The notes under the pieces were generated by a model, which ran no database searches, had not been told where the DNA came from, and worked only from the letters and a program-made list of their open reading frames with translations. A stretch of DNA of 64,000 bases from Rubrivirga litoralis (GTDB lineage Bacteria; Bacteroidota; Rhodothermia; Rhodothermales; Rubricoccaceae). Shown here in pieces: positions 17,518-28,684 of the stretch. The stretch covers positions 295,248 through 359,247 of the forward strand of contig NZ_JAVRHT010000001.1 in assembly GCF_031846415.1 (NCBI RefSeq), written 5' to 3'. The first letter of the stretch is position 1. Each line of letters begins with the position of its first letter. The translations under genes and the position numbers were made by a program.

Positions 17518-18156
17518 TCAGTCGCCGTCGGCGCTCCCGGCGTACTGGTCGACGGCCCCGGCCATCTCCTGCATCACGCGCTCCATCGACTTCTGCCCGT
17601 ACGGGTAGAACGGGCCTTTGTCGCCGGCCTCCCACGCCTCGCGGAGCGCGGGCTGCGTGAGGTCCCAGTCGGGACGGATCGATCGGGTGATCTCGCGGAG
17701 GTCCTGGTGGAGCTCCGCCGTCGAGGGCCGGCCCCAGTAGTAGTACCCGTTGTACACGCGGTGGATTTCGAGGTCGGGCCGGAGCACGACCGTGTGCGGA
17801 ATCATCACGTCGTGCTCGGTGTCGGTGTACTCCTTGATGTCGAGGTCCTGCTGGACGGTCCGGTCCTCGTCGTAGAGGAACGGCCAGTGGGCGTCGAGCT
17901 GCTGGCGGAGGTTGTTCGTCGTGTGCCAGTCGTCGGTCGTGATCGTGACGAGCCGCGTGGTGCCCACGACGAGCTGCTTGTAGAACGCGGACAGCCCCTG
18001 GAGCTGGACGCGGTCTTTGGGGCAGAAAAAGCCGCGGATGAGCGTGACCACCATCGGGTCGCCGCTCTGGAGGTCGGAGAGCCGGCGCGGCGTCTTGGTT
18101 TGATCCGGGAGGACGTAGTCGGGGAAGGTGGCTCCGGGGGCGAGGGAGGACGGCAT
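17518..18156 (-). CDS. peroxiredoxin/redoxin-domain protein
   Basis: A 212-residue thioredoxin-fold protein of the AhpC/TSA type, probably cytoplasmic since no signal peptide is visible. The core begins PGATFPDYVLPDQ (about 7-19), followed by VTLIRGFFCPKD (about 37-48), where the Cys occupies the peroxidatic position; no second conserved Cys is present, suggesting a one-Cys mechanism. Tyr- and Trp-rich segments (YNGYYYWGRPS) lie at about 135-145, and the C-terminal third is helical. It may reduce peroxides or act as a thiol-dependent oxidoreductase; the exact role is unknown. Convergent with the E2 gene. Confidence 0.75.
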   Translation of the reverse strand: MPSSLAPGATFPDYVLPDQTKTPRRLSDLQSGDPMVVTLIRGFFCPKDRVQLQGLSAFYKQLVVGTTRLVTITTDDWHTTNNLRQQLDAHWPFLYDEDRTVQQDLDIKEYTDTEHDVMIPHTVVLRPDLEIHRVYNGYYYWGRPSTAELHQDLREITRSIRPDWDLTQPALREAWEAGDKGPFYPYGQKSMERVMQEMAGAVDQYAGSADGD

Positions 18157-18363
18157 GGGAAAGACCGGGCGTAGGGTGGAGGCGACGGGACGGCCGCCGA
18201 TGCGGGCGGGGCGGTCGGTACCGCGCGCCGAGCCCGCGGCTCCCCCGTGCGCGCGCCTCCGGCCCGAACGGTGGGTCCGCCCACCGGCCGCTCAGGCGCC
18301 GCCCCGCCCCCGCCGCCGCCCCGCCCCGAGCGCCTGGGCGGGGCGGCCCCGGCGCGCGGCCCC

Positions 18364-18394
18364 TTGCCGGGCAGGGCGGGGCGGTCTACCTTCC
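18364..18394 (+). promoter_or_regulatory. candidate promoter of recombinase-like gene
   Basis: TTG at 18364-18366, exactly 20 bases, then TACCTTCC at 18387-18394; the GTG start lies 27 bases further on. Confidence 0.45.
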
Positions 18395-18421
18395 GATAGC
18401 CGTTATCCACAACAAAAAACC

Positions 18422-19354
18422 GTGGCCGACCCCGCCCCGCCCCTCCGCCTCTCCGTCGTCCAGCTCGAGGAGCGCCTCGACGGGTTCGTCACCGAATACC
18501 TCAAGGACAAGAGCGAGCAGACGCGGGGGACCTACCGCCGCACGCTCAACGAGTTCGAGCGGTACCACGCGGCCCGGGCGGGGCGGCCGTCGAGCCGGTT
18601 CCGGTTCGTCGAGGCCGACGTCGAGGCGTACAAGGCGTACCTCATGGAAGAGCGCGAGCTGAGCCAGGTGTCCGTCTCGACGTACCTCACCGCGATCCGC
18701 CGGTTCTGCGACTACCTCGTCGCCCGCGGCGACCTGGCCGAAAACCCAGCGCGCGGCGTGAAGGGGAACCGCCGGCCGGAGTCCCACAGCCGCGCCGTCC
18801 TGCGCGCCGACGAGGTCGAGGCCCTGTTCGAGGCCGTCCCCGAGGCCACGCTCATCGGCCGCCGCGACCGGGCCATCATGGCGCTCATGGTGTACGGCGG
18901 CCTGAGCGAGATCGAACTCGTCCGCGCCGACGTGGACGACCTCGACCGGACGCTGATGGGGACCGTGATCCGGGTCCAGGGCAAGGGGCGGACGTCGAAG
19001 GACGCCCGCGTCCCGCTGGATGACTCCGCCCTCGGCCCGCTCGACGTGTACCTCCAGGCGCGGTCCGCCCCGCCCTCGGCCCCGCTCTTCGTCAGCCACG
19101 GGCACCGGAGCGAGGGGACCCGGCTCAACACGCGGTCGGTCCGGGGCCGCATCAACGGCCATCTCCGCTCCGCCAAGCTCAAGCGGCGTGGCGTGAGCCC
19201 GCACAGCCTCACGCACACGGCCGCGCTCATCTGGCTCAACGACGGGATGCCGGTCGAGGAGGTCCGCCGGCGGATGCGGCACGGGACGCTCGAGACGACG
19301 ATGATCTCGTTCCGCAAGCAGGGGTTGCTCACGCGCGAGCCGGAGACGGAGTAG
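18422..19354 (+). CDS. tyrosine-recombinase-like protein lacking catalytic residues
   Basis: A 310-residue protein with the two-domain architecture of XerC/XerD-type recombinases: an N-terminal SAM-like DNA-binding domain (about 10-100) and a C-terminal catalytic-fold domain (about 120-300). Aligned by eye with XerD, the first catalytic Arg (GLRxSEL) is Ser in GGLSEIEL, the second (HxLRH) is Thr in SPHSLTH, and the nucleophile Tyr (TTQIYTH) is Ser in TTMISFR. Lys in GKGRTSKDARVPL and both His positions remain. Strand exchange is therefore not expected. The frame is intact, so a DNA-binding role is my inference. GTG at 18422 chosen from the domain start. No phage or cassette genes adjoin it. 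Confidence 0.8.
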   Translation: MADPAPPLRLSVVQLEERLDGFVTEYLKDKSEQTRGTYRRTLNEFERYHAARAGRPSSRFRFVEADVEAYKAYLMEERELSQVSVSTYLTAIRRFCDYLVARGDLAENPARGVKGNRRPESHSRAVLRADEVEALFEAVPEATLIGRRDRAIMALMVYGGLSEIELVRADVDDLDRTLMGTVIRVQGKGRTSKDARVPLDDSALGPLDVYLQARSAPPSAPLFVSHGHRSEGTRLNTRSVRGRINGHLRSAKLKRRGVSPHSLTHTAALIWLNDGMPVEEVRRRMRHGTLETTMISFRKQGLLTREPETE

Positions 19355-19425
19355 CGCGGCTCTGCGCGGGCGGGGTGGAGCCCGCGGAGCGCGCGCCCGT
19401 ATGCTCCCTTTCCGCCCCCGCGACC

Positions 19426-20036
19426 ATGCCCGCCCCGCTCCCCATCTCGCTCGACTCGCCGGCCGTTTCGCAGGAGACGGTGACGTGGCTCCGCGGCCAG
19501 TCGTTGGCCGACTTCCACGCGCTGCCGGAGGGGACGCTCGCGCAGTTTTTCGACGGAGAGGTCCTTGTGTCGCCCGCCCCGCTCTTCCTGCACCAGCGCG
19601 TCGTTGCGCGCCTCCACGTAGCTCTATCGCGTTTCGTGGAGGAGCACGGCCTCGGCGAAGTGCTCGTGTCCCCCTCGACGTGACGCTGTCGGACTCGCTC
19701 GTCGTTCAGCCGGACCTCGTGTTCGTCTCCCACGCGCGCGACGGGATCGTGACGCGGGAGGGCCTGAGCGGGGCGCCGGACCTCGTGGCGGAGGTGCTCT
19801 CGCCGTCGACCGCGTACTACGACCTCACGCTCAAGCGCGACGTCTACGAGGCTCGCGGCGTGTCCGAGTACTGGATCGTGGACCCCGAGCGCAAAACGGT
19901 CGCGGTGCTCGCCCGCGAAGACGGCCGCTACCGGACGCACGCCGACCTCGGCGCCACGGGGCGGGCGGCGTCGGCGCTGCTCGACGGGTTCGCCGTCGAG
20001 GTCGCCTCGCTGTTCGGGAGCCCCCGCCGCTCGTAG
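19426..20036 (+). pseudogene. Uma2-family (DUF820) gene with a one-base frameshift
   Basis: Uma2 proteins have a PD-(D/E)XK nuclease-like fold and are very numerous in cyanobacteria and some other bacteria; their role is unknown. Frame 1 from ATG 19426 reads through LPEGTLAQFFDGEVLVSP and stops at 19683. The rest of the family (VVQPDLVFVS, APDLVAEVLSPST, KRDVYEARGVSEYWIVDPE) continues in another frame to the stop at 20036. Restoring one C in the run at 19670-19674 joins the two into a normal ~200-residue protein. It may be a pseudogene, a slippage switch or a sequencing error. The catalytic Asp/Glu/Lys pattern is otherwise present. Confidence 0.8.
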
Positions 20037-20056
20037 AACCGCCGCGGGCGGGGTGG

Positions 20057-20470
20057 CTAGCCGTCCGCCGGCCCCGTCACCAGGACCACCTCGGGCGCCT
20101 CCGCCCCGCCCTCCAGCCCGACGAGGGCGACCCGGACGCCGCCCCGCTCGACCGCCTCCTGTTCGCCCTCCTCTCGTGCTGGGAGCGTGAGCACGACCGG
20201 CTCGCCGCCCACCGTCAGGCGGACCTGGACCCGCCCCGCCCAGATGCACTGGACGCCCTCGGGGCACCGGCTGTCCTCGACGAGCGCCTCGAACGCGACC
20301 GTCTCGCCTTCGCGCTCAGCGCGCTCGCCGAGCGCGAGCCGGAGCGAGTCGGCCTCAGCGCGCGCGTCCTGGGACTGAACGGGCGGGGCGGCCTCCTGGG
20401 CGGCCGCGCACCCCGCCCCGCCCAGCGACAGGAACACGAGGACGGCGAGGGCGGGGCGGAGCGTGCTCAT
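20057..20470 (-). CDS. small lipoprotein with a CPxxVxCxW motif
   Basis: A 137-residue predicted lipoprotein: the signal ends G-A-G-C-A with Cys at about residue 20. The mature part has a short Glu/Ala-rich helix and then a beta-rich domain. It carries the segment EDSRCPEGVQCIWAG (about 64-78), a cysteine pair found in small secreted proteins of Bacteroidota and others whose function is not known to me. The ATG at 20470 is preferred over an upstream frame because the signal peptide begins there. It is convergent with the frameshifted Uma2 gene. Confidence 0.7.
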   Translation of the reverse strand: MSTLRPALAVLVFLSLGGAGCAAAQEAAPPVQSQDARAEADSLRLALGERAEREGETVAFEALVEDSRCPEGVQCIWAGRVQVRLTVGGEPVVLTLPAREEGEQEAVERGGVRVALVGLEGGAEAPEVVLVTGPADG

Positions 20471-20531
20471 GGCGGGCGGATCAGACCTGTACGGGCGGGG
20501 TGGGGAAGAACGCGGCGGCGCCCCGGCCCGT

Positions 20532-20617
20532 GCCCTACAGCCGCGTCCGCACGCCGATGAAGGCCGCCGAACCGGCTCCACCCGACGTAGTCAGTGGTCA
20601 CACGCCGCAGCGCGAAC
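20532..20617 (-). repeat. decayed partial copy of the porQ-like 3' end
   Basis: Matches 21199-21290 over about 85 bases with small gaps: both contain the run CCCTACAGCCGCGTC, then GGCCGCCGAACCGGCTCC and ACCCGACGTAG. The original encodes the last ~28 residues of the PorQ-like protein; this copy has lost the frame. The toxin-antitoxin pair lies exactly between the two copies. Confidence 0.8.
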
Positions 20618-20634
20618 AGATCGCCTTCATGGGG

Positions 20635-20922
20635 CTAGGCCGCTCCAAACTGCTGAGACGTGTGGAGGACGGTAAGCACCTCGACGTGCGCCTCATCTGC
20701 CCAGTAGATCACCCGGTACTCTCTCCAGACGACCTCCCGAATCGCGGGGTCGGCGATCTCAGGGACGGAGCGGCCAGAGAGTGGGAACGTCGCGAGGCGG
20801 CGGACGGAGCCGAGCAGGCCGTCTACGACGATGTCGGCGTAGGCGGGCGCCACCTCGACGTAATAGTCTTCGACGGCGGCAAGGTCCGCCCGCGCCTGCG
20901 GAGTCCAGACGACGTCGGCCAC
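20635..20922 (-). CDS. ParE/RelE-family toxin
   Basis: A 95-residue member of the ParE/RelE toxin superfamily: WTPQARADLAAVEDYY at the start, FPLSGRSVPEI in the middle, and REYRVIYWADEAHVEVLTVLH at the end, which is the typical arrangement. ParE members poison DNA gyrase and RelE members cut mRNA on the ribosome; which applies is not certain, but the sequence is more ParE-like. It starts 3 bases after the stop of the small upstream gene, so the two form one transcript and a toxin-antitoxin unit. The unit is bounded by direct repeats of the neighbouring gene's 3' end. Confidence 0.85.
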   Translation of the reverse strand: MADVVWTPQARADLAAVEDYYVEVAPAYADIVVDGLLGSVRRLATFPLSGRSVPEIADPAIREVVWREYRVIYWADEAHVEVLTVLHTSQQFGAA

Positions 20923-20925
20923 GGG

Positions 20926-21132
20926 TCAACGCGCCGCCCGGCGGCGTGCGAACTCTGCTTCTACCTCTTCCTGCGACTGCAGCCCCACCCCGCCCCGGGC
21001 CTGCGTCAGCCCGCGCTCCACCTTGTGGACGACGATGAGCCGCGCGATCACGTCCTCGTACGTCGCGTCGTCGGGGAGCTCTTCGACGACGCGGCGCGCT
21101 CGTTGCTTCGGGGTCGGGCTGGAGGCAGGCAC
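20926..21132 (-). CDS. probable antitoxin of the ParE-type pair
   Basis: A 68-residue, mostly helical, charged protein with the segment YEDVIARLIVVHKVERGL (about 25-42) and an acidic-basic C-terminus ending FARRRAAR. It directly precedes the ParE-type toxin by 3 bases, the usual antitoxin-toxin order. GTG start. It has no large DNA-binding domain, resembling short addiction-module antitoxins encoded with ParE toxins. The assignment rests mainly on position and size. A TAGCTTCG box lies just upstream. Confidence 0.7.
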   Translation of the reverse strand: MPASSPTPKQRARRVVEELPDDATYEDVIARLIVVHKVERGLTQARGGVGLQSQEEVEAEFARRRAAR

Positions 21133-21154
21133 GGGCGGGGCGGGCAGGCGGACC

Positions 21155-21162
21155 CGAAGCTA
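21155..21162 (-). promoter_or_regulatory. candidate -7 box for toxin-antitoxin pair
   Basis: Minus-strand TAGCTTCG, 22 bases upstream of the antitoxin GTG; matches the recurrent promoter box of the window. Confidence 0.4.
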
Positions 21163-21201
21163 ACCCCTGGCTCCCCATGCCCACGGGCGGGGCGGGCCGC
21201 C

Positions 21202-22179
21202 CTACAGCCGCGTCCTGACCCCGAACTGGTGGAGGCCGCCGAACCGGCTCCACCCGACGTAGGCATAGTCGACCGTCACACGGCGCAGCGTGAGGCCGGC
21301 GCCCAGGCTCAGGCCCGCCAGGTCCAGGCGCCCGCCCGCGTCGAGGTCGCCGGCCCGGCGGCCGTTGTAGCCCACCCGGGCCTTGAGCGTCGACCCCAGC
21401 GCCAGCTCGCCGCCCAGCGCGACGTGGTCGAGCGCGCGTCCCACGAACGACGAGTCGCCCGGCGCCGGCCCCTCGAACGCCTGGAGGTCGGTGAGCGCCA
21501 GCGAGACCGTGAGCGGGACGTACTGGAGCCGCTTCACCGCCGTCAGGCGGAGGTCGAGCGGGAGCCGGTCGCGGGACTCGCCCAGCGATGACAGCACGAC
21601 GCCGGCGTGGTGGAGGCTCGCGCCCAGCGTGAGGGCCTGCCCAGGGACCGCGAGCGACACGCCCACGTCGGCGGCCAGCGCCCGCGCGTCGGCGTCGTCG
21701 ACCGACGAGAACAGGGCGTGGACGGTCGCGCCGACGCGGAAGGCCGGGAGCACCTCGCGCGCGGCCGACACGGTCACAGCCGCCTCGCTGGCCCCGAACG
21801 TCCCCTCGTCGCCATCGACCTCCCCGCCCGTGGCCCGGTCGAACTCGCCGTACGACACGAACCGGACGCCGACCGCCCCGCTCACGCCCCTCACGTCGCG
21901 GGCGTAGACGGCCGCCCCGCTCCCCACGTCGAGCACGAGGTTCGCGTACGAGAGCGCGACCGCGCCGTCCATCTCCGACGAGAGGAGGGACGGGTTGTAG
22001 AACAAGGCCGTCGGATCGTCGCCCGGCAGCGCGCCGGCGCCGGCGAGCGCCGCCGCCCGCGTCGACGCGTCCAGGCGGGCGACCCCGAACCCGGTCTCCC
22101 GGCGCGACTGGGCCGCCGAGGGCGGGGCGGCAAGCGCCACCGCGAGGGCGGCGCACGCGAGCAGACGGAACGGGCGCAT
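21202..22179 (-). CDS. PorV/PorQ-family outer-membrane protein, PorQ-like
   Basis: A 325-residue secreted beta-barrel protein with an N-terminal signal (cleavage predicted after about residue 23, A-A-Q). It carries the family start GFGVARLDASTRAAALAGAG and ALFYNPSLLS, then a regular series of beta strands, and ends with a strand finishing in Leu. In Bacteroidota this family serves type IX secretion (PorQ/PorV). PorQ fits the length better than PorV. The secreted acylase at 34250-36532 carries the matching kind of sorting domain. The last ~85 bases have a decayed second copy beyond the adjacent toxin-antitoxin pair. A TAGCTTCG box lies about 100 bases upstream. Confidence 0.75.
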   Translation of the reverse strand: MRPFRLLACAALAVALAAPPSAAQSRRETGFGVARLDASTRAAALAGAGALPGDDPTALFYNPSLLSSEMDGAVALSYANLVLDVGSGAAVYARDVRGVSGAVGVRFVSYGEFDRATGGEVDGDEGTFGASEAAVTVSAAREVLPAFRVGATVHALFSSVDDADARALAADVGVSLAVPGQALTLGASLHHAGVVLSSLGESRDRLPLDLRLTAVKRLQYVPLTVSLALTDLQAFEGPAPGDSSFVGRALDHVALGGELALGSTLKARVGYNGRRAGDLDAGGRLDLAGLSLGAGLTLRRVTVDYAYVGWSRFGGLHQFGVRTRL

Positions 22180-22277
22180 GCGGGCTGGAGCAGGCCCCGG
22201 CCCGGGCGGGCGGGGCGGAGGAGCGTCGTGCGGAACCGTCTCGAAGGGGCGACTAGGCGCGGGGCGGCGGGCGTGCC

Positions 22278-22285
22278 CGAAGCTA
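22278..22285 (-). promoter_or_regulatory. candidate -7 box for the PorQ-like gene
   Basis: Minus-strand TAGCTTCG about 100 bases upstream of the ATG; CTG lies 20 bases further upstream in place of TTG. Confidence 0.35.
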
Positions 22286-22541
22286 CGCCGCCCCGCCCCG
22301 CCGGCCAGGGCACATCGGCGCCCGCGCGCGGGCGCGATCGCCGCGCGGGGCGGCCCGGGCGTGCGAAGCCGTGTCGAAGGGTGACGAGACGGCAAGCCTC
22401 CCGCGTTACCTCGTGCAGCGCCCGCCGTTGCGGCACGCCCTCCGGCCCAAGAACGCACGGAGACCGCGGAACGGCCGCCCGGGCACCCCGTCCCACACCG
22501 GTTCCGCCCGCCGCCCCGCCCTCCGGGTCCGCTCCGACGCG

Positions 22542-22549
22542 TAGCTTCG
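22542..22549 (+). promoter_or_regulatory. candidate -7 box for secA
   Basis: TAGCTTCG ending 27 bases before the secA ATG. Confidence 0.4.
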
Positions 22550-22576
22550 CCGTCCTCCCCCAGACCGCCCCGCCCC

Positions 22577-26002
<3,426 letters not shown>

Positions 26003-26009
26003 CCGCGCC

Positions 26010-26044
26010 GGGACTGGGGACTGGGAGTGAGGGACCAGGGAAAG
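26010..26044 (+). repeat. heptamer array after secA (left arm)
   Basis: GGGACTG, GGGACTG, GGAGTGA, GGGACCA, GGGAAAG: five consecutive 7-base units starting 8 bases after the secA stop. It is inverted relative to the arm before recN. Confidence 0.85.
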
Positions 26045-26211
26045 GCCCGCCCCGCCCAATCCGCCACCCCGCCCGCGTACGCGGGGGCGGGGTGGTCTGC
26101 GGTCCCGCCGTTCGTTTGGTGGCCGGCCTCCCCGTCATACTGAGTAACGTGGGCGGGGCGGTCGGTGGCGCCCGGGGTGGTGTCGGTGCTCGCGCCCTGG
26201 GTCCCGCCCCG

Positions 26212-26246
26212 CCCTCAGTCTCCAGTCCCCACAGTCCCTTGTCCCC
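26212..26246 (-). repeat. heptamer array before recN (right arm)
   Basis: On the plus strand CCCTCAG, TCTCCAG, TCCCCAC, AGTCCCT, TGTCCCC; on the minus strand these are GGGACTG-like units. The array ends 3 bases before the recN ATG. The same GGGACTG unit type makes up the arm after secA in the opposite orientation. Confidence 0.85.
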
Positions 26247-26249
26247 GCG

Positions 26250-27974
26250 ATGCTCCGCTCGCTCTACATCCGCGACTACGCCCTCATCGAGGAGCTCGAG
26301 GTCGAGTTCGACAGCGGGCTCAACATCATCACGGGCGAGACGGGCGCGGGCAAGTCGATCCTGCTCGGGGCCATGAAGCTGCTCCTGGGCGACCGCGCCT
26401 CGACGGAGGCCGTGCGGGGCGGGGCGAAAAAGGCCGTCATCGAGGGCGTGTTCGACAACGCCGACGAGGGCCGGCTGCCGGCGGTCCTGGCGGAGCACGA
26501 GATCGAGCCGTCCGAAGGCGGGCTCTTGGTCGTCCGCCGCGAGGTGTCGGGGCGGGGCTCGCGCGCGTTCATCAACGACACGCCGGCCACGCTCGACGTG
26601 CTCCGCGAGGTGTCGGCGTCGACCATCGACCTCCACGGGCAGCACGAGCACCAGTCGCTGCTCAGGACCGAGACGCACGTCGAGCTGCTCGACAACTTCG
26701 GCGGGCTGGGCGGGTTGGTGGAGACGTACCGGAAGGCGTACCGGGCGGCGGCGAAGCTGGTCACGGAGCGCCGCGACCTCGTGCGCCGCGAGGCCGAGCT
26801 CCGCAAGCAGAAGGAGCTCTACGGGTTCCAGATCGAGGAGATCGACGCGGCCGGTCTCAAGGAGGGCGAGGCCGACGACCTGGAGGCCGAGCGCCGCATC
26901 CTCGAGAACGCTGAGCGCTTGTACGAGGCGACGGCCGAGCTCTACGGCCAGATCTCGGACGCCGACGACGCGCTCTACGACCGGGCCGTGCTCGTACGGA
27001 ACCAGCTCCAGGACCTCGCGCGCATCGACTCGGCCTTCGACGACACGCTCGCCGACGTGCGCTCGGCGGAGATCGCGCTGAAGGAGGCCACGCAGTTCCT
27101 CCAGGACTACAACGCGCGCATCGAGTTCAACCCGGAGCGGCTGGACGAAATCCGCGAGCGCCTGGGCGAGCTCGACTACCTCGAACGGAAGTACGGCGGG
27201 ACGGTCGAAGCGGTCCTCGCCTACCGCGCCGAGATCGGGCAGACGTACGACCTGGCGAAAGACTTCGAGGGCGCGATCGCCCGGCTGGACGGTCGGATCG
27301 CGGACGCGCAGGAGACGCTCTCCAAGGCGGCCTACCGGCTCAGCCAAAAGCGCCACGAGACGGCCGAGCGAATCGAGGAGGCGATCGGCGTCGAGCTGGC
27401 CACGCTGGGCATGCCGCACGCGCGCTTTGCCGTCCAGTTCGGGTTCCAGGACGACGACTCGGGCTGGGTGAGCCTCCCCGCCGGGGCCAAGACGCACCGC
27501 GTGGTCGCGTTCCCGGCCGGGGCCGACCTCGTCGAGTTCTACCTGTCGGCGAACCTGGGCGAGGACCCCAAGCCCCTCGCCAAGGTGGCCTCGGGCGGGG
27601 AGGTGTCTCGCATCATGCTCGCGCTGAAGGCCGTGCTCGCGAAGTCGGAGCGGCTGCCGATCCTGGTGTTCGACGAAATCGACACGGGCATCTCGGGGCC
27701 GATCGCGCGGCGCGCGGGCGAGTCGATGCACCGGCTGGGCCAGTTCCACCAGATCATCGCGATCACGCACCTCCCGCAGATCGCCTCGCTCGGCGACGTC
27801 CACTTCGAGGTCGAGAAGACGGTCGTCGACGGCCGCACGCGGACGCACATCCGCCGGCTCGACGAGGCGGAGCGGGCCGAGGCCGTGGCGCAGCTGTTGG
27901 CCGGCGCGTCGGTGAGCCCAGCGGCGCTCCAGTCCGCCCGCGAGTTGATCGAGGAGGGCCGAGCGGCGGAGTAA
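26250..27974 (+). CDS. recN: DNA repair protein RecN
   Basis: SMC-like ATPase for double-strand break repair, cytoplasmic. The 574 residues show the N-terminal ATPase half with LYIRDYALIEELEVEF and Walker A GETGAGKS (about 29-36), a long coiled-coil middle (about 155-370), and the C-terminal half with the ABC signature KVASGGEVSRIMLALK (about 449) and Walker B DEIDTGISG (about 474). The length is normal for the family. The ATG at 26250 directly follows a heptamer array, leaving no Shine-Dalgarno sequence. Confidence 0.97.
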   Translation: MLRSLYIRDYALIEELEVEFDSGLNIITGETGAGKSILLGAMKLLLGDRASTEAVRGGAKKAVIEGVFDNADEGRLPAVLAEHEIEPSEGGLLVVRREVSGRGSRAFINDTPATLDVLREVSASTIDLHGQHEHQSLLRTETHVELLDNFGGLGGLVETYRKAYRAAAKLVTERRDLVRREAELRKQKELYGFQIEEIDAAGLKEGEADDLEAERRILENAERLYEATAELYGQISDADDALYDRAVLVRNQLQDLARIDSAFDDTLADVRSAEIALKEATQFLQDYNARIEFNPERLDEIRERLGELDYLERKYGGTVEAVLAYRAEIGQTYDLAKDFEGAIARLDGRIADAQETLSKAAYRLSQKRHETAERIEEAIGVELATLGMPHARFAVQFGFQDDDSGWVSLPAGAKTHRVVAFPAGADLVEFYLSANLGEDPKPLAKVASGGEVSRIMLALKAVLAKSERLPILVFDEIDTGISGPIARRAGESMHRLGQFHQIIAITHLPQIASLGDVHFEVEKTVVDGRTRTHIRRLDEAERAEAVAQLLAGASVSPAALQSARELIEEGRAAE

Positions 27975-28007
27975 GGCCGCTCCGCCCGTGGCGAGGGCGG
28001 GGTGAGT

Positions 28008-28042
28008 CCGCCCCGCCCGAGATCGACGCGGGGGCGGGGCGG
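28008..28042 (+). terminator. GC-motif hairpin after recN
   Basis: CCGCCCCGCCC (28008-28018) faces GGGCGGGGCGG (28032-28042) with a 13-base loop; a probable recN terminator, without a T-run. Confidence 0.4.
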
Positions 28043-28044
28043 CC

Positions 28045-28052
28045 TACCTTCG
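28045..28052 (+). promoter_or_regulatory. candidate -7 box before MNT remnant
   Basis: TACCTTCG, directly after the recN hairpin and 31 bases before the first recognisable MNT codon. Confidence 0.35.
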
Positions 28053-28083
28053 TCCTAGGGCCTCGTCCTCCGCCCCGCTCCCG

Positions 28084-28406
28084 ACGCCCAGCGCCGCCCA
28101 CGTCCGGGCGGCCGTCGCGCGGATCGTCGAGGCAGCGGACCCGCTCCGCGTCGGCGTCTTCGGGTTGTACGCGCGGGGGAGGCCGTGCCCGGGAGTGACC
28201 TCGACCTGCTCGTGGTGCTCGCAGACGTCGGCCGGCGGCGGGACGCGACGGTCGCCCTGCGCCGTGTCCTGGCAGACTTGCCCGTTGCGAAGGACGTGGT
28301 CGTGGCCTCAGCCGACGAGGTCGACCAGCGGCGGAGCTCTCCGTGGCACATCGTCGGCCTCGGGCTCCGTGAGGGACGGGAGGTCTACGCCCGCGAGGCG
28401 CCGTGA
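28084..28406 (+). pseudogene. MNT-type nucleotidyltransferase (antitoxin) remnant
   Basis: Minimal nucleotidyltransferases pair with HEPN proteins as toxin-antitoxin systems. The first part (HVRAAVARIVEAADPLRVGVFG) reads in one frame; after the G-run at 28175-28179 the rest (AVPGSDLDLLVVLADVG to the stop at 28406) continues in another. One added G would restore the normal signature, although the usual Gly-Ser before it is Gly-Leu here. No ATG or GTG is found at the expected start; an ACG sits there. The C-terminal part ends EGREVYAREAP, as is typical. The frameshift, the lost start and the truncated partner together indicate decay. Confidence 0.75.
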
Positions 28407-28537
28407 CGCAGACTCTCCACGACGCCCTCGACTGGCTCCGCTACGCGGAAGAAGACCTAGACGCTGCAAAGGCGATGCAGTCTGTCCATACCGTTGTTTT
28501 CCGGCACCCGGCGTGGCTCGCGCAGCAGGCGGCGGAA
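28403..28537 (+). pseudogene. HEPN-domain (toxin) N-terminal remnant
   Basis: GTG at 28403 overlaps the MNT stop (GTGA), the usual MNT-HEPN coupling. About 45 residues match the first HEPN helices: DALDWLRYAEEDLDAAKA and HPAWLAQQAAE. The similarity then ends abruptly where GC-motif sequence begins, so the second half with the RNase motif is gone. By chance the frame stays open into the downstream ppk2 gene. Non-functional remnant of the toxin half. Confidence 0.7.
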
Positions 28538-28684
28538 GTAGGACCGCCCCGCCCGCGGCAGCATAAGCGGCTGAGTGCGGGCGGGGCGGCGTCTCCACTA
28601 CCCGCCACCGGCGGGCGCCCCCCAGGCCGCGCCCAAAAAAGGCACGGGGCGGAGCGCCGGCCACCCCGCCCGCGTTGCACGGGC

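Noticed and set aside
18422..19354. A prophage or integrative element around the recombinase-like gene
   Set aside because: The catalytic residues are missing, no att-like repeats were found at its sides, and no phage, conjugation or cassette genes adjoin.
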